Assembly: GCA_000310025.1 (NCBI GenBank)
Contig: FN649751.1
Coordinates: forward strand, 202,025-266,024
Origin: Ectocarpus siliculosus
Taxonomy: Eukaryota > Sar > Phaeophyceae > Ectocarpales > Ectocarpaceae
Length of the DNA: 64,000 nucleotides
Reading direction: 5' to 3'
A program made the translations under genes and the position numbers. The notes below the pieces were generated by a model. The model did no database searches. It was not told where the DNA came from and was given only the letters and a program-made list of their open reading frames with translations. Below are positions 1 to 12,700 of the stretch, one piece after another; positions within the stretch are counted from its first letter, which is position 1, and every line of letters starts with the position of its first letter.

Positions 1-2586
1 GCTGTGCACGGCGTCCGTGTTTATGTCGTTGCACTTGTCTTGTTACCTTGTTTCAAAGCTGCTGTGTTTCGGCCACATGAAAAATAAGTTTTAGGTTGTT
101 TTGGGGCAAGCACAAAATTCGAACTTGAAATACACACATGCTCACATAGTCTTGTATACGAAAGAGATGTTTTGGCTCCGAATCTTTCGTCTCTAGATCT
201 AGGCCATGTCATGATTGAAATCCTCCTGATGGAGAGGTCAAAGCCAGTCGAAACATGTGAGTGCAGAAAAACCGCTTGATGCTGAACAGCATCCAAAACA
301 CCACAACACAGCGTAAGAGCTCTGTTCAATGTAGTATGATAACAGAGTTGGGAAGCTCGAGAGAATGGCAGCTGCCAACGGCGTCTTTGACGGTTTCAAT
401 TTCAAGTCTCGGCTGCGTTAAACTACAACAGAAGCGTGAGACAGTCACATCGGTCCGCTGAGTAGAAAAGTCAACGTCTTGGCGAGGCGCAGGTGCATCA
501 TTTTGAAGCTACCGTCGAGTGTAGACAGACTGCAATGTACTTCACAGTAGTAGATGTAGTGCAAGATCCACCGCTGAGAAGGTACTTCTTGACTTCCTTT
601 TTTTTCTTGTACATCCAACGTATCCTGCACGTTGGTTCTTTCACCATTCGGTACAATTCGGGACGCACCAGCCGGTGTCGAAAGGAATTCTTTTTTCCGC
701 CTCCCTGCTTCACTTCGAAATTTCGAGCCTAAATTACTCTCGCAGTTGGAACAGATTACACATGAGAGTTTTTGGAGTCCTACTTCGGGTTCTGTGAAAA
801 CTACATGGCCATCAGGAAATTTACAAATCCAGTCCGTCTCTTCACACCGTACACCAGCGTGGAAGGAGAGATACTGCAAGGCAAAGCCAGACAGACCGTT
901 AAAAAAAATCGTTCCACAACAAGGAGGTCCGGAACTCCGGAGAGTACCATGTATGTGCATTTCACGGAATCTATGGACAATACTACTCTGCTGTCAAGAG
1001 CACACTTGGGAACGCCCGGTCGGGAAATGAGCCCCTCAGGAGGTGCACCCGCTCCGTCGATGTTCAACCCGAACCTTCTGTCTTCTTGGCCGAAAGACCA
1101 GAGCAAGTTGAAGTTGAACGTTCGGATAAAAGCATGACATGGGTAAATCATTCCTGTTTACGTTGCAGCAGTGAGTGGATGCATAAAAAAATGAGCCAGC
1201 CTTCCTTTCAGTGTGTGGTCGTCCATGAGGCTACGGCTACGCCAACAAGAACGGTTCATGGGCGTGGCAGCAGCAGCACCTTGGCGAGAGGCCTGGGGGT
1301 GGCCGCACGAGTACTGCTGAACGAGGGACCATCATCAAACAAAGAAACCCGCCGCATGGAACTCGATCAAAGCACACCCAGAGGGCGCGCACACGTGCGA
1401 GCTAAGGAGAAGTATTATTTTTCTTCAAATACCGCCGCATGTGTAAGGTTGTGATGGACCCACCCACCTATTCGCCGCTATTCTCGGCACACAGCCTACA
1501 CCTTTCGGCGTGCATCTGTCTCACCAGCCTCGGTCACGCCACCGGGGGAAGGGATGGAATTTTCACACTCATTGACAGGCATTTTTTTTTTTTGTTGACA
1601 CGTGGAGTGAAACTAAATATGCCTTTTGTAGCGTAACGGAAGGACGCAGCAGTAGTGCTGTCTGGACGTCTGGACGCGTGCCTTGTTCCCCACGCAATAA
1701 AAAAACACACCCAACAGCACAGCCCGCACGTCGAGCACACGGGAACAGCAACGCCCGTGCCCCGCAACGAAGAAGCCCTACGTGGCCACACGAGCGAGCG
1801 GAACTTGTTCACCATGGTTCGGATACGGCTGAAACTACAAGTTGCACTCATCGATCAGGCGTACAAGTGGTTTGAAGGAGGCGCGTGGCCGCACACCGCG
1901 GTAAGCTAGCTCTACAACCAGTGAACCGAGTGAACGTCGTCGCCGGGACAGTCGAGACGACCCTTGGGCGTGGTCATAGCAGCGGGGTTAAGAGGAAGGA
2001 GAGAGCAGCGCGTCGCAGCTAGGCATGGAGAAAAGGATCATGCAGAGATTCTGATGTTTGGACGCTCCTACAAATCATTGATCATGAGCTACGCACCGCC
2101 GCAGGATTCGGAGACAGCTCGCCTACAGCCGTAGCTGTTGCGCGGGGCTGGACGACAAAAATGCCAGCCCGGAGCACAACAAGTTGCCGCCAACATCTCG
2201 ACGTTTCTGAACTCGAGAATAACGTGTCGCATGCTAGGAGACAACCAACGCTCCCCCTCAAACCATTGGACGGCGGCGGGGCGCTTGTTGTTGTTGATGT
2301 TCCACAGCCGTTCAACACGAAAAAACGGACACGTGTTGCTGTCTGGTGTGATGCCCCCTTTTTTTATGTACGGTGCGCGCGATACATGGTGTACTTCGCA
2401 CAACTCTCGGGGGAAAGGAAAGCACAAACGCGCCACGCACCTGACGGCTATCTGCCGACGAGCCGTGAACAACACCCTCCCCGCCCACGTCCCTGTCCTG
2501 CTGACCGCTGCGCAGCACCGACAGGAACCGTCGCCCGCGAGTCTGCCAGGCCTCCTTCTGGCCTTGACGTTGCCCGCCAGCCTCAC
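1..2586. other. No supported gene
   Basis: Several overlapping open frames occur on both strands. The longest is on the minus strand at about 445-960 and encodes about 170 residues. None shows a recognisable domain, a targeting leader or a convincing chain of phase-matched exons. Part of 2089-2586 may hold later exons of the gene whose candidate first exon ends at 2587, but I could not fix a second exon. Confidence 0.4.
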
Positions 2587-2770
2587 CAGCAGCCTCGAGA
2601 CCTCGGAGGGGCCCACCCCTCATGGTGATGGTGGAGGACTTGTGGGACGTCCTGGTGGAGATGCCGTGGGATGGTGCCTTGGCGAGACCCGTGACGAAGC
2701 CCAGGCAGGCGGCGTTGCATGCGAGGGCGCCGACGGTAAACCGCATACATCTCTGTGACGCGGCCGGCAT
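2587..2770 (-). CDS. Candidate first exon: secreted or plastid-targeted protein
   Basis: From the ATG at 2770 the minus strand reads 61 codons plus one base and then meets a good donor (GCTG|gtgagg, exon end 2587, phase 1). The peptide opens MPAASQRCMRFTVGALAC, with a hydrophobic stretch running into AACLGFVTG and then a Ser/Thr/Arg-rich, acid-poor segment (SHGISTRTSHKSSTITMRG). A signal peptide, a Phe near the cleavage point and a basic hydroxylated segment form the stramenopile bipartite plastid leader. A second in-frame ATG (2746) is an equally possible start. The body of the protein was not found, so the product is unknown. The call rests on composition and one donor site. Signal peptide alone, or a chance open frame, are the alternatives. 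Confidence 0.35.
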
Positions 2771-4478
2771 CTTTGCTGCAGGGTGTGGGGGGAGCACTCG
2801 GATAGACCTTGACCAAGTATCACTGGCACGGTGGGCGCGTTGTATGTTAGGGCCTCGTTAGGCAGAGCTGGAGGTGGTGGGATGGTGTGCTATATGGTGG
2901 TGTGTAAGAGCCCGGGCAGCACTTGCAGCGCGCGGCGTCAGAGCAGAAACGAAACAGCGGGGGGCACCCGGCTAGCACTCCTATAAAATACGGGCGGGGG
3001 TGGTGATCTCTCCGCGAGGCCACCCGCTGTCATGCAAACGCTCAAACGCTTCGTGTCCTTGGCATCTGCGATCTGCTGCTACTATCTCTGCTTTTGCTTC
3101 GTGTGCCTCGACCACCCAAGCTCGGTAAGTGTCAGAGGAAGGATAGGAATAGGTGCACCATAGACCGTTCGGGATTTTGCTCTTTGGTAACCTCACGCTC
3201 CCGTAAAACATATATGAGTGGTGTGCGAGTTGAAGAAGGAACCGGTTGATCGATCGACGGTCGTGCACATTGCGAGAGAGCACTTGCTGCTATGCATCCT
3301 GCTCATGACCGGTGGCCTCTTCGGAGAGGGTGAGAACGAGAGCGTAGAAGGTGGTTTGACGCTTTGTGCGTGCTTTGTGCAGTGATTCTGCTTTGGTTAG
3401 CGCGGCAGCGATTTGGGGGGGCAAGGTTTTGCAAAACCGCCGCAGCGCGTGCCAGCTGGCTGCTCACAAGACGCGCAGAGGTGCCAGCCTGCGTTGATCG
3501 ACATAAACAGCGAAGTAGCACATCGCCAGGCCCCTGGTGCCCATCCAGGCAGCCCTCTGTACACGTGAGGAGTCGGTGTTGGTTCTAGGATTCGAATCAA
3601 CAGCAACAGCTGCGTCTGGAGGCGCATAAAGTTGCATGTTGAGGTCGAGGAGTCACATGATACCCCCTCCTTCCTTCAAACAGCTCGTGCTGGATTTGGT
3701 GTGTGCGGTCGTAGGCAGAGCTTGCCTGTTGCCCTTCCTCTCTCTCATCTGCCCCAGCCCGTGCTGTGGTTGTGGCTGCTACAGCAGTAGGGTCACGGCG
3801 TGTCGTTACCCTTTTCCGATGGCCTTTCTTATTTCCTCGCCCCCAATGGCAAATTCAGGTTTGCAGGACGGGAAGAAAGCGGGGGTGGAACGATGAAATC
3901 CGTTGGATTGTTGCTCTGTTGCCCTTCACAGGTTGCACTGCAGTACCGCAGCTGCTGGGTAGCTGAACGATGTGTTGGGCTTCACGGAACGCTGCACGCA
4001 AAATATTCCATCGTTCGCTCGCAGCAGCAGGAACGCTGGAGACAAGATGATAATTCAAGATGATGTTTCTCACAAGAGGACCTACGTAAAGGATCCAGGC
4101 GAAAACCACAGCAGTATGTATTGAGTGCCAAGTTTTTACGGAGTACTACGAATTATCCCCGAGCCGCATTCATGAAGCCGAAGAGCACGGCAATGGTCAT
4201 ACGGTATGCTCCATGTATCATCCCGCCTGGAGCCTTCTAAGTCATGCGAGTTAACGCCGGCAAGTCCCCCATGCTCTTCTCTTCTGCCGCACCGATGATA
4301 AAGCAGAAGCACCGTTCGCACCCCCTTTTTTGTTGATGTTTTGCTCGTTCTGCTCGGACGTACCGCTGTACCGTGCGTCCAAAAACTGCAGGCTCTCTCG
4401 ACAACCAAACACAACACCCGACGGACCCACCCGGCCCGCAACGCGAAAGAAGACAGCAAAGCAATCTTAGCCACAGCC
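2771..4478. other. Intergenic stretch between divergent genes
   Basis: Lies between the candidate minus-strand first exon and the ATG of the Tat-family gene. Only short incoherent open frames are visible. The last few hundred bases should contain the promoter and 5' UTR of the Tat gene, but I see no recognisable core element. Confidence 0.4.
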
Positions 4479-7025
4479 ATGAAGCTTGCGTGCTGCGTGT
4501 TGGTGTGGGCTTGCGCCTTGGCGGCGAGGGTGGCGGAGGCGTTCGTGCCGGCGCTCGCGGGCCGGGCCGGGATCATGTCGGCGGCAGGCCGCCAAGCATC
4601 CATGTCGCCTGCGGCTGCAGGGAGGTGAGAAGCTGCTGGATCGCTGAAACTGTTGTTGTGTGTTTATTGTTCATCTGCAGCCTCTTGGCAAAGCAGAGAG
4701 TGAAGTCCGGCCCAGCTGCGCTTTTGTCCGTTTCGCTTCAGCCGGGTTTTTTGTTTGTTGAGGAGAAGGTATCCGCCCTCACTATCCCACCCACCCCGCC
4801 CAAGCGGAGTATTAAGAGGCATCGTGGTGGTATTGGGAGCGCCACCTTGTCCTGTGGCAAACGTCCCGGACGATAAAGTCTGGACGCCTTGTCGATTTGC
4901 GTATCAACTCCGTACTCCACGACACGAGCGTTGCAGTCTGCTTCAATCCTCCCACACTCATCTCATCACACCACAATCACACAACCTCCATGGTTGTTCC
5001 AACGCTACCATTGCGTTCCAACGAAAACCTCCTGCAGCCGCGTTCCTTCCCTACACCCGGCCACCATTTGTTGCCATTCCCCCAAGTAACGTCACACTCC
5101 TTTCAACCCCCCCCTACGCTTGCCGCTTCCGCACAGGCAAAACGCCTTTTCGCACACGTCCTACGGCTCGCCGGCACAAGCACAGTCGTCGAGGTGGCTC
5201 AGCGGCCGACCTTCCTCCGGGGCTAGCACAACAACCATGGGCCTCTTCGGCCTCGGCGCTCCGGAGATCGCGGTGTGCATTGCCGTCGCCGCGCTGATCC
5301 TCGGTCCCGATAAGATGGCAGGTGAGATACATTGTCACTCACCCCCGATTGAAGCGTTGTTTTCCGCCGGCCCCCTCTGTCTTTCCATCATGTATCATGC
5401 ACGCGGTTTTGTCAGCTAGCGGTTGTTTTGTGTAGAGTGCTGATTTGGTTTATGCAGCTGTTGTTCTCGGTGTATGGGTGATGACGTTTTGGACCTACGG
5501 TACCTCGGAATTGTTTTCGCATGGCGTTCGAAGGAAGGCTCCGCGCGTTGACCCTGTACTGCTGTATCCACCTCGTAAAAATCACGGTGCTTCCCGTCGT
5601 GTTTAATGTGGTTTGCCTTTTGAGAGGGAAGACACTCGGGTCGGCAAGAGACAGCGAATGAGATGTTCGTGATCACGAGGGTCGAGTTTGCCGGGTGTTG
5701 GGGAGATCTCGTTTGTGTTGCCCAATCCGTTGCAGTGCTTCGGCGACGCGCTTGCTTTTTTTACATCTGTCCGGTCTGGTTGTGCCTGGTGTTGTCGCCC
5801 TCAACTTTTCCAGGCTTCGCGAAGGACATGGGGAAGATGGCGGGGGAGCTGAAGGACGTGCCAAAGGAGTTCCAGGTTAGTCCGCTTTTGTCCGTAGAGA
5901 GTTATTTGAGCCCCCTCCCCCCCCGTGTACCACCTCAAGAACAATGCGTGTAGACACAGCAGTAGGTGAGGTGTAGGTGGTGGCCTGTTGTTCTCTCTCC
6001 GGACTCTCGATTCGGGGAATGTTGAGGTTGCCCACGGAGCTTGGCAATACATTTAGCCCCCGACAACGGGGCAAAGAGGCACAAGTACCTACCAACGTTG
6101 CGAGAAGCAGAGGGGCAGTTCCTTTCTACAGGGTGCCACTACCGACAATGTTGGTGGGGAAGAAACAACCCTTGAAACAAACAATAGGGGGGGACCTGGC
6201 TGTTTCGACATTGCCGCTAAGATGGTCGATGTGCAGAATGGAGCCGGGCCAATGGTTTTCTGGAACCACCAACACTGTATTGTACGGTTTTTCGTGTTTG
6301 CGTCTCCTTTTTCATGGCGGAAGCACGGGGTATATAGGCCGAATGCGATGTCATTCAAAAGGCACACATGGGCACGTTACTTCAACCCGGGCGAAACGAT
6401 ATTCCCGTTCTTTTCGTGATTTTGCTAGCCATCGTTTTTTTTTTGTTTTGCTCCGCGGCGGCGGTGCAACTGCTTGTCACTTCTTTCTCTACCGGTACAG
6501 CAGTGCACTCCTTTAGATTCTTCGAAGCACCTGTTTTCACCAGTCCGCGATAAATCCGTAGACAAGCATCAAGCGGTATCCATTGAGATTTCCTCTGTGG
6601 GAACCACACCAAGGGAAGGCTCTATTTCCATCTGAGCAGAAGGGCCGTTCTTATTCCTCTTTGTGGCTGCGTGCCCGCGCGTGTCTTTCTGTTGTGGGCT
6701 CGTCTGTTGCTTGCTTCCGCACATGGAGGTCACGGCCTCTTCTCAGCAGAAGCTGCGATCCGGGGTGTCATGCCAAGACTTTCCAGGCCATGAGCATGCA
6801 TGCATGTGTTGAATTTCGATCAATGCCGTGGTTGAGAGCTGCATTACCAGCACAAACGCTCTCTTTTTTTCGTTTTTTTTCGTTTTTTTTCGTTTTTTTT
6901 TTCAGGCGGGTGTCGAGGAAGGCGAGGCGAAGACTCAAAAGACCATCAGGGAGATCGAAAGCAACGGATTGGCCGTGGAGGATGCCGAGCCAGCCACCAA
7001 GAAGGAAGAGGAGGAGAAAGCCTGA
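4479..7025 (+). CDS. HCF106: TatA/TatB-family (Hcf106-like) plastid twin-arginine translocase subunit
   Basis: Four exons give a 170-residue protein: 4479-4624, 5137-5321, 5814-5875 and 6906-7025 (stop TGA 7023-7025). All junctions are GT/AG and codon phases agree (2, 1, 0). Residues 1-20 form a signal peptide (MKLACCVLVWACALAARVAE) followed by AFVPALAGRAG, the stramenopile plastid-import cleavage context. A Ser/Gln/Arg-rich transit region runs to about residue 82. The mature part starts near MGLFGLGAPEIAV, a short N-terminal stretch and single membrane helix (about 88-105) closed by the GPDKM hinge. An amphipathic helix (FAKDMGKMAGELKDVPKEFQ) and an acidic Lys/Glu tail follow. The GAPE motif and the ELKDVPKEFQ segment favour the TatB/Hcf106 type over Tha4/TatA, but the family is short and this is not certain. 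The role expected from the family is thylakoid delta-pH/Tat import of folded proteins together with TatC. Confidence 0.87.
6861..6905 (+). repeat. 10-bp T-tract tandem repeat forming a splice acceptor
   Basis: The unit cgtttttttt occurs three times (6871-6900) after a related ctcttttttt and leads directly into ttcag at the start of Tat exon 4. The repeat therefore serves as the polypyrimidine tract of that intron. Length variation here could affect splicing. Confidence 0.7.
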
Positions 7026-8110
7026 TGCCTTATTGGCTGATTCCTTGCTTTTGATGTTTCACGCGTATTCTTTTTTTCCCTGTTTTTAGACTGATATCTT
7101 GGAAGGTTTTCTAGGTACAGGGCGGGTGGGCACACGGCGGCGCTTACTAAGAATTAGGTATGGTGAGTGTACTGCGTGCGCGTTTATATCCGTCTGTCCT
7201 GCCTCTCGTTTTCTGGTTTTGCATAGATAAAAAGCTGAAACCGACGAGTATAGTCTGTAAAGGGTGTCGGCGGTGCGGCTGTGGATTGATGGCACGAGCT
7301 GCGCGGTCGCTACTAATAACGGAGGTTTGAGGTCCAAGACAAGCATCGCCGGGCAGCGGCGTAGATAATGATTGACGATTTCCTGTGATTATCTTGTACC
7401 TTCTCGCGTGTGTGTGACCCCGGCTGTTGCGTCAAGCGTAGAGTAGCGGTTTTTGCTTGTTTTAAGCCGCAGGGTGCCACGGGGTTCGGCGGGCATCATA
7501 CTCGGCACTGTTCAGAGTGTGAGTCAGCCACTTGATACAAAATGCCATCTATGTCACGCGATTCCAACGGCAACGGCCTTCTAAGGGCTAATGACGACTG
7601 GCCTTGCTTTTGCGGCCTCTTTCAGCAGGGAACACACCATCAGTGCTGTGTACAGACGGTAGATAGATGTTGACTGGCGCCAGAGTAGATGGGGAGGAGA
7701 GACACAACACACAAGCCAAGTTCGTGGAAGTAATATAGCAAAAAAATCGAAGAGAGGGAAGCATGCCCTCAAGTAGAACACTTTGGGGAGACAACGAAAA
7801 AGCGCATTGTGAATGTGCTTTTTTAGATCCCCGATAGACGGGGATGAACGTCGTAAGGCCCAACGTCAGTATTGCTTTTCCACTGAAAAGAGGTACATGT
7901 ACAGTAGTCCCCATATCCGTTCACTACTCTGTACGCTTCGCTTCTTTGAAATGATTTTCTTGCACACATACCTTAACGATAACGACTTCCTTCTACCACT
8001 CGCACACAACAAAAACGAAAGGAATCCATCGTTCAACCGACGAACAGCCAAGAGGCATCATTGTGCAAACAGTGTTGACATGTACAGCATCGTTTGACCC
8101 CGGTTGTACT

Positions 8111-8157
8111 TTTGTTAAGGTGCACAGCATAGTGGATATGCTGTACATCTTAACAAA
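8111..8157. other. 21-bp imperfect inverted repeat (hairpin)
   Basis: The left arm 8111-8131 (tttgttaaggtgcacagcat plus a) pairs with 8137-8157 with two mismatches across a five-base loop. It sits in the convergent intergenic region. It could be a relic of a small inverted-repeat transposon, a 3'-end structure or a small-RNA hairpin; the sequence does not say which. Confidence 0.6.
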
Positions 8158-8266
8158 CGGAGGCGAGTAAACATGATGTCGCGCGCTCTTTGCTTTAGTC
8201 CGTGTGTGTGCATGCACGAGACCACGGGCAACCGGGGCCTGCTCTTGGAAACAAAGCAGCACATTG

Positions 8267-8296
8267 GATATTATATGATATTATATGATATTATTG
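8267..8296. repeat. AT-rich 10-bp tandem repeat
   Basis: The unit ttatatgata is repeated about three times. Simple sequence, no function implied. Confidence 0.8.
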
Positions 8297-9539
8297 GATG
8301 GTAGCACTTCACCACTGACTCCGGGTATTTCACGCGAAACCCCGCAAGCCGGCAATGTTCGTGCCCCCCCACGGCTGCAGGCTAAAACAACGCCGCCTTT
8401 GGTGGTTGTTTGTTTATTTCCGGATAACAGGGCGCACACGCCCCGCACAACGAGACCACCGGCGCACGTGCCCATGATTATGTCTTGTACATGTAGTACA
8501 ATAGTCTGACTCACGGCTGGAGCCACGCGAAATATTTCCCGAAGCCGACACTGCGCATATTCGGAAATATGCTACCATGGGCAGGTTCTTAGTCCCTCCC
8601 CCCCTTCTGGAGTGAATGGGCGCGAATACTCTTGATACCTCGACACTGTTTTAGCTATTTCTACTCTATATGCCTATGCATACCATGTGGCCCTCCGAGG
8701 AAATGTACTCCCCATGGCCTGAGGTTCATCAACCCTGAAACTACAGACGGCATCTAGTCTATGGTTCTCATGTCATGTCTGGTTCGATCCATCACACCGT
8801 CGCACAAAAAAAAATCAAACCAGAGATTCAGGCCATACCGAAACATCGCGAGGAGAGGGAGAGAGTTGCGGCCAAGTTCACACCACGACCATAGCTGCTC
8901 TCTCTCTCTCTCTCTTTCGGACAAAAATCGTTCAAGACCCCCCCAACAGACAAAGTTCTGAGGCGTGCTACTCGGTCCGAATGAAAAGGAGCATGAGGAC
9001 GTGGACCAGTCGAAAACTTGTCTTCCAAATCCACGCGGTTCCACAGCGCAAACACCGACAATTAGTACTCTTGCCTTGATACCATGTGCTACACTGCACG
9101 GCTGCACGCGAAAGCGCACCACCTGTTGGTTAAGATAAGCGTCCACGAACACGAAATGGCTACGCCCACCAATCAGCAATGGACATGAACATTGGAGACA
9201 AACAGAGTCTAAAAAAAAAACCATCAACTGCAACCATATTTTTTTACATGGTGAAGACTCGTTACCCCCCGCACCGAATCCCACGAAACCTTTCGAAACG
9301 CGTTCAGCCCCCCCCCTCCCCCCACGTTTTTTATCGCGCTGCCTGCGACGTTAGAAACTCCCTCGCCACATGGATTGTACTTTGGCCGACATGCTGGAGA
9401 AAACACAACAAACACGCATCAGCACGTGAAGTTAGTGTCCATGCAGCCACAGGTCGACAACGAGAGAAAAGTCCAAGCAACCATCGTCAAACAACTCATG
9501 AAAAAAAGTGTGAATCGAGTTCGGCACATGGCTCGGACG

Positions 9540-9583
9540 ACCGTTCTCGAACCGTTCTCGAACCGTTCTCGAACCGTTCTCGG
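9540..9583. repeat. 11-bp tandem repeat (accgttctcga)
   Basis: Four head-to-tail copies of accgttctcga, followed by two degenerate ones. It lies just beyond the 3' end of the LHC-family gene, possibly in its 3' flank. Confidence 0.8.
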
Positions 9584-9721
9584 ACCCTTCTCGGAACGCT
9601 CCACCATGTGCACTCATCTCTCGCCTCTTGTTTGCCACGCGTAACGCCATCGCACGAATAGCACGGTCAGCACCGTGCTTCGAAGAATCCAGTGGCGCCT
9701 TTAGAATGCCACGCCATCGCA

Positions 9722-12700
9722 TCAATAGTAGGGTTCCTTGAAGAATCCCGACAAGACCCTGTACATGATCTCCCAGCTGAGAGTCGTGTCAAGAGCAGCC
9801 TCGGGCCTTGGGTAGCAGATTGGGGGGGGCAGCGAGCTCATACCCCACTTGAGGTTGTAGACGCAGACCGATCCCCAGAGCTGGTGTCCCACCACAACGC
9901 CTTTCTTCTCCAGCAACACCCCAGCGTAGTGGAAAGCGAACGCCGCCATCGCTAGCCGGCCGTGCTTGATCTCTCGCAGCCTCATCTGCCGAAAAGAAAA
10001 TTTCAGCATCGACAGAGCAAGACAGTCTTACTTTATTTTTCATGTAAAACGCTGTTGGGATCAAAATATTGAGGAGGTTCGTATTGAGTTCACATTTTCG
10101 GCCTGTTTTTGGGAACATGCCTCGAGGGGCCGTAAAAAAGGTCGCTCGGATCTGCATATTATTTTCGTTGCAGGTACATCGCGAAACAGGACGCTTGAAG
10201 ATGGACGCCTGTTGTGTACACTTGACAACAAAGGGTGCATAAAGCGTCGTGGTACGTAAAGCGCCGTCTTCCACAGCACCGTCGTGCAAATCGCAAAATC
10301 GGGTTGACCCACTGTGCTGTTTCCCCCGACTACTGCTTTGGCACAGCATAGTGTTGACGGCACGTATTTTCATTTCCGCTGCTTCATTAGAACTGTACCG
10401 AAACGCGTGTAGGGCCGACGTCCGAAAAAAATAGCCCGACAACAACCGAAAAGGTACAAGGTTACAAATGATCCATCCCTCCGCAGAGGGCTCATAGGAG
10501 CACAGCAGTGTCATCAAGGGGTGACGCAAGATGCAAAATGAAAGCAGGCAGCAGGACCAACCCACAGCTGGCTGCCGGCTGACAGTTGTGATGGTGTTTC
10601 CCTAGCTCAACAGCTCAGGTGAGTCGAACAGCTCAGCGAACCTCAGCGACCAACAAGGAAATTACAAATCTGTATATAGTCTTACCGTAGGTGACATGAC
10701 ATGACACAAGATATCACACCCCCTGGACCGATTTTCAGAGCTCGGACTCTACACGACGAAGAGGATGCATAGCTGAAACGGTACGTTTTCGGGAAGCTCT
10801 GGACGAGACGGTTTCAACACCGCCGTTTTCGGCGCTGCCACTCTTTCTCATCCGGAGAAATCAAGCTTTGAAAATCGGTCCAGGGGGCGTGGTATCTTGC
10901 GTCATCTGCGGTATTTAGGTGTGAACACGACACACAAAAGCTCACCTCGTCGTCCGCCAAGTTGAAGGGGTCAAGCCCGAGGTCACCGGCTCTGTACTCG
11001 TCCGGCCCGACCCGCCCCACGCTTGACTGTTTTCTGCGAATCGCAACTAGTTCCGCCGCAACTGCGAGGGCCAGCGCCGACCCCCAGTACACGAACGATA
11101 CGTTGCCGATTGCTGCCGATCGAACGGGGTATTAAACCAGTGTTTTTAATAAGTCATCCAATTGTGCGATTTCGTTATCTCTTGGGTGGGTACTTGGTGG
11201 AGATATTGCGAGTACCCTGGGGTGCCCGTGCCACCTCTACCTCGTGTCCTTACCAAACGTTAAATACACATCTGCAGTCTCTAGAAGGTAAGCTCGATAT
11301 CGGGTGGGGCGTTGGGCGGCAAGCTAACAACACAACCCGCATGGGCCGACAGGTCCTGGGTCATGAAAACACCACGACGTGGTCAGTCTAAAATTGTCAT
11401 CGACCAGATACATGTACAGACACTGTGAGCTCCTTTGCTTGAAAACACAAAGAAAGGTGAAATGATCTTGACAGGATTAATACCGTTGAAGGCCGTCCTG
11501 CTGATCCGGGCCGGAGCACCCAGCATGCCGCTGCTCGCTCCCCCCACCCTACCTCAATATATTTGCGTGTATCCCCTTTCAGTTGCTCATGTATCATAAT
11601 ACACGGTATCAGCCTCCTGACTGAGCCACACTTCCCAGTAGGCCAGTAGACATAAAAACTCTGATCCCCACAATATCACCAGCTTTTTATGTACCACTAT
11701 CGATCTGCTGTCGGAAACGATGTGAATAACAACTGTTTTAAAACTGCACGTACGGAGACCGGGGTCTACCAAAGAACTTGCGTCCTAACGGCACGCACCT
11801 TCGAGAGGGAGGGCACTGCCCGACCACGTCTGATCGATCGCGCAGCCGTTCCCGGTGCAGACCGTCGCCGGGGGAATCAGCTGGAAAACCCAACATGGTA
11901 AACCAAAGGGGGGAACGCGGATTCGAGGGGGGGAGGGGGGGGTGAAGACCACTCTAGGGTAGAGACAAGAGAGTAGGACCGGACGGGTAGAAACGAGAAC
12001 CGCAATCGGTCTAGATTGAACGCCAGTGTGCGCGCAGTTGTACAACACTTTTGGTTAAGTTTGTCGTGCACAAGGAAGGGGAGGTTCGGTGACATCGTCA
12101 GGATGCAAGAGGAAGGCCCCTTCATGGATGAGGCAACGTGGTTTCATCGACACCACGAGGGCCGTTTCTCACACAAACGCATCGCCACGACATAGGAGTG
12201 CGAGTGTTAGTGCGAGACACGCGTGAGTTACGTCCACTAGGTGTTGCCTCCTGCATCGGCCATATACCTGGTGGAAACACACGGCACGACCGATTGGAGT
12301 CTTCGCCTTCACGACGCCGGCGTAAGGAACAAATGACAACAAGGACAAAGAGTCGTTACATCATCTCCCGACTACCTCGGTACTCAACACATGTCCGTCA
12401 AAAAAGGCCTCCACTCTCCTTCTCGACAAGCACACGATTGCGCATCGTACACCCGCCGTGAACGAGCCAGCGGGGGTGTAACACTACAAATTCTACCGCT
12501 GACTTTAGCCCCACACCCACCTTCGTGAGCAGGCCGAGGAACAACGTCGCCACCGGCCAGCCTGCAAGGGCCACCATCGCCAAGCGTCCGTGCTTTAGCT
12601 CCGCCTCCCTATACCTGGAGTTTCGTTTGATGTTCACATATCGAGCGACGGGGTTAGAGGGGTAGGGGGGCGGCACGTGAGAAAAAAACAAGGGAACAAA

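Larger units (their letters stand above)
7026..9721. other. Intergenic stretch between convergent genes
   Basis: Lies between the 3' ends of the Tat-family gene (plus) and the LHC-family gene (minus). No coding exon is supported. It holds a 21-bp imperfect hairpin (8111-8157), an AT-rich 10-bp repeat (8267-8296), a CT dinucleotide run near 8898-8915 and an 11-bp tandem repeat (about 9540-9583). Polyadenylation regions of both genes must lie at its edges. Confidence 0.5.

Noticed and set aside
445-960. 171-codon minus-strand open frame, and a 132-codon plus-strand frame over the same bases
   Set aside because: No leader, domain or splice context. Both strands are open over the same region, as expected by chance in sequence of this composition.
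2138-2758. 206-codon plus-strand frame
   Set aside because: Pro/Arg-rich mirror of the minus-strand candidate leader exon, with no domain.
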